A stretch of 64,000 nt of DNA, taken from assembly GCA_020631735.1 (NCBI GenBank), contig CM036231.1:7405831-7469830 (forward strand). The letters are read 5' to 3'. A program made the translations under genes and the position numbers. The DNA is from Saccharum officinarum (lineage: Eukaryota > Streptophyta > Magnoliopsida > Poales > Poaceae). A model generated the notes under the pieces. The model was given only the letters and a program-made list of their open reading frames with translations, did no database searches and was not told the DNA's origin. Every line of letters begins with the position of its first letter. The first letter of the stretch is position 1. This document shows, piece after piece, positions 57,229 to 64,000 of this stretch.

Positions 57229-59527
57229 TGAAAGTCCCTAGTTTGGTTTTGGCTAATTGATGAAACCTAGGACTAACCTTTGTATCTAAGTGGATGATTT
57301 AGATAAAGGTGGTCATTGAATATGAGACATGACATTGACTCATATGACCAAGATGGTGAAGACCAAGATGAGGCTTGGCTCGATGGACCGGTTGTGAAGG
57401 TGAAGGGCAAGTCGAGGCTTCGAAGCGAAGGACCATGCGATGGTGAAGCTTGAGCAAGACTTAGCGCCGACGGACCGATGCAACGGTGAAGAGCAAGTGA
57501 AGTCAAGGTCGATGGATCGAGACGGTCATGTGATGATATGAAGTGGATCATATCATTTGGAGAAACAAAATGGGCTCAAGGCAAAGGTATAACCATAGGG
57601 CCATTTTGTTTTACACTCAAGACACCATAGAGAGTGTGAGTGGTTTAGGATCGATAGCCGAACTATTAAGAGGGGAAGTCTTATCGGTTATTCGATGCAC
57701 GGGTGCCACTAGGTGAATTCATGAAGTGCATTGCATGTAGGGCCTAGTGAGCTAATTGGAAAACCTTTGAAAATGATTGAGAAAAAGCTAACACACAAGC
57801 ACATGGAGATGTACACTTGATGGTGTTGGCACATTTGCAAAGGTGGCGTTGGTCGCGCTGTGGTTTGCGGGTAGAGAGGGGTTTGGGTTCCTCTCTCCCT
57901 CCCGCCGAGCGTGCGAGCGCGGGATTCAGGCGATTTCGGGGAAATGAAATGCCTATTTTCCACTACGCCAGAAGTTTGAAAAGAAACGGAAGCGAACGGA
58001 GGTCACAGAGGTGACCGGACGCTGCACCGGATGCGGTCTCGGTATGACCGGACGCGTCCGGTCAGTACAGCGCGGTATCGGGCGCGCGGGCTAGGGTTTG
58101 CAACCGGCGCGTCCGGTCACTCACGGGACCGGCGCGTCCGGTCATGCGCCCAGAGAAGAACTGCGGTTCGCAAGGACGATCGGACGCGGGGCGCGTCCGG
58201 TCACACACGATCGGACGCGTCCGATCGTTGAAGGAGCTTACTGGACTCCGACCGGACGCTGGCACTAGCGCGTCCGGTCGTTGTTTCGCGGGCGCGGGTG
58301 CTGTGCGGATCGGCGCGTCCGGTCGTTGCGAGGAGCGCGTCCGGTCGTTGCTTCGCGCGCGGTGCTGTGCGACCGGCGCGTCCGGTCGGTTGAGCAGCGC
58401 GTCCGGTCATAGCGTTTGACCGTTGGCGCGCAGTGACCGTTGGAGGATCTAACGGTCGCATTTGAAATTTGAGGGACACATGGACGTCGCAGGGCGACCG
58501 GACGCGGTTGAGCGCGTCCGGTCAGTTTCGACCGGCGCGTTCGGTCGTCCCGAAAAAACGGTCAGTGGAGTGGCAACGGCTCTATTTGTTTGGGGTGCTT
58601 ATAAATACTCGTTGGCCGGCCCTTGGGGAGGTCTCTTGGCATTTCTAACACTCTTGTGCATCCTTTGAGCTAGAGCTACTCCTCCCACTCATCTCTCTTG
58701 CTTGATTGCAAATCAAAAGTGAGATTGAGTGATCCCAAAGTGCATTGCATAGCTTGAGGGCATCTAGTGGCACTTGTGGGTGGTTTAGCCGGTGAATTTC
58801 TTGTTACTCTTGGAGAGTACCGCTCCTAGCCGGCTTGGAGATTGTTGGAGGCGTTGGCAAGAGAAGGTGATTGTTCTTGGCCACCTCCGGTTGATTGTAA
58901 GAGGTTCTTGTGCTTTCCTCGGCGGGACGCCAAAAGCAACTCTGTTACATTGCGCGTGTCATTGAGTTACCTCACTTGAGAGTGGTGTCTTGCGGTGCCT
59001 TGCGGGGCGTGCCTTGAGGGGCAAGTGACTTGAGGGTCACACCGAGGAACCATCTAAGTGTTGGTCGACACAACCGGTGACGTAGCTTGTTGGTGCACAA
59101 GTGAACACCGGGTGAACAAAAATATTGTGTCTCTTGTCTCCCGGTGATTGGTCTTCATATTGTGTTGTTGTCAATATTGATTGATTGTATATCATCTTGG
59201 TGATTGGCAACATCTTCACTCCACCGTCGGTATAAGATTCACAATCCTATCTCTTGCATTTACTTTTACTAGATTATCTTGTGTAAGCTCTAGTGGTAGC
59301 CTTTGCTAGTGTTGTTAGCTTGCTCACTAGTGTAAGTTTAGTGACATAGCCCTTGTGTGAACTAGAGATCATAATCTACTAGTCTTGTGGATAGGAGGCT
59401 TGCATCACAACCGTAGGCTAAGCAAAATTCGCTTTGCGCCATTTATTATTCTAACAAGTTTGCTTAGTGGCTTGTGTAGAAATTTTTATAGGCTATTCAT
59501 CCCCCTCTAGCCATCTAGGACCTTACA
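57229..59527 (+). mobile_element. Solo LTR, second subfamily of the copia family (2299 bp)
   Basis: Begins TGAAAGTCCCTAG and ends GGACCTTACA (T to A change in the usual CTTTCA end). The 5-bp duplication CACGG is perfect at 57224-57228 and 59528-59532. It shares the start, the 3' end CCCCCTCTAGCCATC, the palindrome array and the TATAAATACTCGTTGGCC promoter block (TATA at 58600-58607) with the copia LTR at 29806, but is about 300 bp longer. No internal sequence remains. Confidence 0.92.
58013..58560. repeat. CCGGACGCG palindrome array in the second solo LTR
   Basis: About 20 GCGTCCGGTC or GACCGGACGC half-sites are packed upstream of the TATA box at 58600. Spacing is irregular and the orientations are mixed. 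Confidence 0.88.
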
Positions 59528-59639
59528 CACGGCCCAAAATATTTCGTGCCGTGCCGTGCTTCGGGTCGTGCCAAAAGACCGTGCCATGACCCGCCCTCAA
59601 ATGGCACGGCCCAAGTCCCAGCTCTAGCTAGGACAATCA

Positions 59640-60397
59640 CACTTTACGTTGTCTTAGTGCCGGCGGGCTAGCTAGGGCGTTCTCATACATCGTAGAGATG
59701 CAAGAAGGACATAATAAGGGTTTGGAAGAGGTTAGGGCCAAAAAATGAAAATTAAGGCAAAAAAGACAAAATATAAATGACATGTGTTTCGGTATGAAGA
59801 GGTTAGGGTTTGCAACTCTAAACAACTCCAAATTTAAAAATGTTCGACTACAAAGTTATAGATTGTATTAAGAACTATAACTTTGATATAGGCCATGTCA
59901 ACATCCAATGTCATTTGAAAATTTTAAATTTCAAACTCCGTGAACTTAAAACAATATTTTGAGACTTTAAACAGTTTCAAATCAAAATCTTCGCAACTAT
60001 AAAGTTGTACATCGCATCGAGAGCTACAATTTTACTATAAATTTATCTTCCTCCAATTTCATGTAGAAAAGTTATGAGTTGTATTTTGATTCAACTATTT
60101 CTAGAGGCAGTTCTCTTAAAAATGTCTCATGTCTATTAATCAAACTCTAGAGGCGGACCTTAGAACGTTAATACTAATTTTCCTCTGTTAATCAATTTAC
60201 AAAGGTTGTCCTAAGATGACCATCTCTGTAAATTGATGGTTAACAGAGCGAACGACTTTGGATGCCCACCTCTGTAAATGATTAACAGAGATGAACGTTT
60301 GCCTGGAGGTCATCTGACAATTTACGGTGGCGTTCCTTAGTTATACACGTCTCTATTAATCAAAAGACTTCTCTCCTAAAAATCCTTTTAAGTAGTG
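59640..60397. mobile_element. CACTA element, 3' terminal part
   Basis: Ends at TTTTAAGTAGTG (60386-60397), the reverse of a CACTACTTAAAA terminus. Subterminal motifs such as CCTCTGTAAAT and GATTAACAGAG recur in both orientations at 60100-60360. The upstream part has the A/T-rich CAACTATAAAGTTGTA type of interior. The other terminus was not found. Confidence 0.65.
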
Positions 60398-60639
60398 GTG
60401 CCTTTAAATTTGTTATCCAAGAGTTGCACCTTCTTTTTTTTTTTTTTGCGATTGCCCCCATCGAAGGGTTGCACCTACCAATGTTACTTTCCATCTTTAC
60501 TTGATGGCACAACAATCATGTTATCACCATGGAGGTGTGCATTTGGTTGATGGTTGCCGCCAACCACCAAATGTTCTTCTAATCTATAGGACCAGTATTT
60601 GATCTTCTAATCTAGAGGACCTATCGGCATCACCTTTAT

Positions 60640-61450
60640 TATTTTTCTTGATTCAGATATTTTAAATTGCCTCTTTATTTAGATATTTTGATGTCGAATC
60701 TAGTAAAATATTTTGACATTAGCTATATTTCAATTAGATTTTTTGAGAACTTCACAGTAAATTAGCTATTTATTATCAATCATATTTTTATTTACTCTTT
60801 TTCAGATATTTTGCCTCCTAATCCACATTACATCCAAGATAATGTTTTTCCTGATTTAAATCCAATTTTGCTATTAACTAAATTATCTTCATGGATTTTT
60901 AGATATTTTGCTTTCTAATACAAAAGGAATTTTAGTGACATATTTCATTATTTTAGTTTAGATTTAGATGTTTATTAATTGTGTTTGATCGAACTCTTTA
61001 TTTATGAATTTTGCTTCCTAATTCATATATAAATGAAATCACTAATTTATGTATCTTTTTTTTAATTTGAGTTCAACTATATATTAATTGTTTTTATGTG
61101 GACACTTTTATTAAATTTAGAACTTTGGATGATCATTAAAATCAACGGCCTATTATTTCCCCATAACATGGTATTTCTTCACCACCTCACCAAATGTGAT
61201 GCCTTTTTTTGGATTTTTATATTAATTAAATTATATGCATGGTTTCTTTGTTTAAAATTTTCCTTTCTAATCAAAATATAAATAGAAATATGAATACTAT
61301 TCTCTTTATATTTATTCTAGTAGCTATTTACCACTTGTTTTTTTATGTGGATTCTTTATTTACATAATATTCTTCTTATAGTTCGTGTACAAATCAAATT
61401 ACCAATTTTGAATTTAGCTGTATTAATCATATTTGGTATGAACTCTTTAG
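60640..61450. repeat. Degenerate AT-rich tandem array, about 100-120 bp units
   Basis: The pattern ACTCTTTATTTA(N)ATTTTGCTTCCTAATNCA recurs with variations near 60796, 60887, 60992, 61233, 61346 and 61440, separated by AT-rich stretches with ATTAATTNTNTT. Similarity between units is loose. No genes are present. Confidence 0.55.
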
Positions 61451-61708
61451 TACATCGGTAGTTGTCTTTTAAGCTAGCTTACAATAATTTATTTATCCTT
61501 AATTTGTGCAATCAATAAAGAAAGTTTGTGAGTTACAAGACAACATTAAATCATATGACGGTGAGATAGTTGCATCGTAGTCCTGAATTTTTGCTAATGA
61601 GGTAGTTGCTTCACCAAACAAGCCACCCTTTTCTCTCATCTTTCTCTCACTTCCACATCATAAAAAAATCCTATGTGTACGCACACTCTACCATATACCA
61701 TACACATA

Positions 61709-61850
61709 CACTACTAGAAACAAGATTTCCCTCACGTGTCGATTTTTTATTGATAATTTCTATTGTTCTGTCGGTAATTGCACCATCAGGTATTCTCATG
61801 CATTTTTATTGGTGATATACATCTAAGCTAAGATCCATCTTGTGCATCAT
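61709..61850 (+). mobile_element. CACTA element, 5' terminus
   Basis: It starts CACTACTAGAAACAAGATTT, the canonical terminal sequence, followed by TGTCGATTTTTTATTGATAATT and TGTCGGTAATT subterminal motifs. The interior continues rightwards; its extent is unknown and the other end is not seen in the window. Confidence 0.65.
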
Positions 61851-64000
61851 CTTGAGCTCGATGGAGACGGCTGCAGGGGTGTCGCTATCGATGGATCCGA
61901 GTCACTCGTGCACCCAAAGTCCATTATATTCTGTGTCAAAAAAAAAGTCCATTATATTCCATTGCATGCAGTACAAGATTCTATGTGATTTCATATTCGA
62001 GGAATACTGTGCGTGCATATATAATTAATTAATCGACCATCCACCGATCTGTTGTCCCCGGCTCCGGGTAAAGCAGCTGGGAGGAAGTTGTCCCTGTCGG
62101 CGTTGATTAATTGCCTAGTGTTTCCTGTGCCGGCAACATTGGAGGTGCAAGGGTCGTAGTGTCAATCTATGAAGCTATGCACTGCGGTAGGAACACAAAA
62201 GGTGTTTACCATTGAGTATGTGTGTTTGTCGCACTGCCTCAACTTGGTACTGTCCGACGATAAAATATAGTGTAAAATGTAGTAGATACGAATGCAAAAA
62301 GTCTTGGTCGTTGGATGCGTATCAAATATGGGATGAGGGATTGAGGGCAGAGGCAGAAGCAAACAGTGTTTGTCAAAAACATTTTGCACGAAAATGCAAA
62401 GATATATATAGCATGAGGTGATTACTCTAACAATTTGTTTTTTAACGAATCAAGCTGAAGAAGCCATAGTTAAATGTTAGTGAAACACTACATTTTTCTC
62501 TTTAGTCCCATTTTTTACAATGTAATAACACTATATTTTTATGATTTATTTTGATATTACAAACCATTTTTTGAATTTTAAAATATTGTAGTTTTTGCAT
62601 TTGTTCTGTATTTATTAGAATATTTTTTAAAGTTAGAATTGTATATTCATATATGTATTGCTTATTTTGAATCTATTGATATTTTAATGAAGTTAAAATT
62701 TTATTTTTATTTTTTATTGTAAACATGAGATATTTTTTTAGTGGTAGATGACATGATATGATGGTTTCATCAATCTCGAGATTAGCCAATCCAATCTAGT
62801 TTTTCAGAAGTGTTTATAGAGATATAATGTGTGCATGCATGTATACGAGCGTATGTGTCTGTACCATGTTTAAAATAAAGATACAAGTCCCCGAATAAAA
62901 TTTTGGATTCTACCTGGATATTATGATCAAAATTCCAGATATGTAACAGATATCTCTGTCGATATCCAATATAAGTATCCGTCTATATCCATCATCAAAA
63001 GTTACCTGACATCCTGTATATATCCAACTACTACAAAAGAGAAGTATGCGAATCCTTCCGGACAGATGGACGGTTGGTAAATGTCGCCCCGTTTTAAGCT
63101 CTAACTCTTGAGTGTACAAACTTTGATTCAACCTTGAGGTCACTCCTTCTGTGCACCTGTCGCCGCCTATTCCTTACCAAAGGTGGAAATTAAAAGAGAG
63201 AGAGAGAGAGTTTGCCCAACTCTTCCTTCCCAAAGATGGAGAGCAATAGTTGGGTTACTTTAAGGCATAACGCAACCCAAAAGAAGCAATTGTTGTGCAT
63301 GAATCTCGTATGCAAAGCTGATTACAAGGAAGAAGAAAGTAATACTAACACGAGGAGGAGATTGAGGGGAAGATGGAGAAGTGTATGTAGATGAAAAGGT
63401 TCAGAAATGTTTGACCAATTAGTTCCGTTCCTATGAAAAAGTTCAGAAATGTTTGGCCAATTAGCTAGTTCCATTACTATAATAACTACAAGTATATAAA
63501 GTTAGTCAAAAGCTTAGGGCCAGAGTACTAGTAGTAGTAACAAAGTGTGGTTTGTCATGACTATGGTAGTGTAAACAAATGTCTGGTGTCTGAAATACTA
63601 AAACATCACTAATAAGCTTAGGCGTAGCTAGTGGCAAAGTTAAGCAGCAAACCAAGACTTGCAAAAAAAATCTAGTATTTATTTTGTTAGTGGCAAAAAA
63701 AAAATCGTGTACTAGTTTCTTCCAGATCAAGAAACATAGAACAAACCATTGTTGTCTTTTGTTGTCTCCACAGAACACAATTATTAACAACCTAAACCTT
63801 TCAATTTCAAACACACACACACACAACCCAAACCTTTCCAGCGTTGCAAACATGCAGGTCCAGATGCACCACAGAGGAGTCCATCTGCCCAAAGCAAACG
63901 AAAACGAAGAAAAGCATGCATATCTCTCGTTCTTCCTTTTCTGATGCAGCTTTAAGTAGGCATCTAACCAAAGAGGCGAGCAGTTTGCTGGGGCAAAGAC
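61851..64000. other. AT-rich flank with microsatellites, no gene recognised
   Basis: Includes a (GA)n run near 63198-63210 and an (AC)n run near 63810-63826. No exon, domain or transposon end was recognised apart from the CACTA start to its left. Confidence 0.5.

Larger units (their letters stand above)
56734..59626. mobile_element. hAT-type GGCACGG-rich element hosting a solo LTR
   Basis: The left end TAGAGGTGGGACTTGGGCCG, preceded by a 7-bp repeat of its own start, and the right end CGGCCCAAGTCCCAGCTCTA are inverted. An 8-bp duplication GCTAGGAC lies at 56726-56733 and 59627-59634. The element itself is about 590 bp, with many GGCACGGCCC and CGTGCCGTGCC units, and is interrupted at 57229-59527 by a solo LTR. 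Confidence 0.88.

Noticed and set aside
58013..58560. Regularly repeated palindromes as a CRISPR-like array
   Set aside because: Spacing is irregular, orientations are mixed, they lie in plant LTRs and there are no cas genes.
1..64000. tRNA, rRNA or snoRNA genes
   Set aside because: No sequence that I could read folded or matched conserved boxes convincingly; a covariance-model search was not possible.

Overview
This window is nuclear DNA of a grass. The evidence is intron-rich plant genes, GC-rich first exons, Stowaway, Tourist, hAT and CACTA-type small transposons, and grass-type LTR retrotransposons nested in one another. The retrotransposon style suggests the sorghum/sugarcane/Miscanthus group (inference only). 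A run of exactly 100 N at 37032-37131 shows it is a draft scaffold. No rRNA, tRNA, CRISPR array or bacterial operon was seen.

Four host genes can be modelled exon by exon, all on the minus strand. (1) 7639-21684: an 18-exon gene for a roughly 1413-residue nuclear protein with two PHD plus extended-PHD modules, probably a chromatin reader. Its expected start codon reads GTG and its exon 3 carries a near-perfect 69-bp duplication. (2) 41258-44151: a 4-exon secretory aminoacylase-1-like M20 peptidase of 439 residues. (3) 45086-47784: a 4-exon p24-delta cargo receptor of 212 residues of the ER-Golgi system. (4) 54354-56111: a 6-exon WAT1-related transporter of the EamA/DMT superfamily, broken in this sequence by a one-base deletion in exon 1.

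Layout: 1-7450 holds simple repeats, hAT and MITE remnants and an old LTR fragment. 7.6-21.7 kb is the PHD gene; its 5.1-kb intron 16 contains an RTE-type LINE tail, a Mutator-like element carrying fragments of an RBR ubiquitin ligase gene, a decayed Ty3 gag and a Stowaway MITE. 23.6-25.6 kb is a solo LTR. 26.4-37.0 kb is a Ty3 chromovirus interrupted by a Ty1/copia Sirevirus-like element that runs into the N gap. 39.5-56.1 kb is the gene cluster with MITEs between genes. 56.7-59.6 kb is an hAT-type element with a second solo LTR inserted in it. 59.6-64 kb is AT-rich and carries CACTA termini and a degenerate repeat array.

The retroelements are linked: the solo LTRs at 23.6 and 57.2 kb and the LTR of the copia element at 29.8 kb belong to one family. 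All three carry dense arrays of CCGGACGCGTCCGG-like palindromes upstream of the TATA box and all lie next to a target ending in CGG. The host genes are not functionally connected to one another as far as the sequence shows. Exon boundaries were placed by reading GT/AG sites and checking that reading phase is kept, without transcript data.
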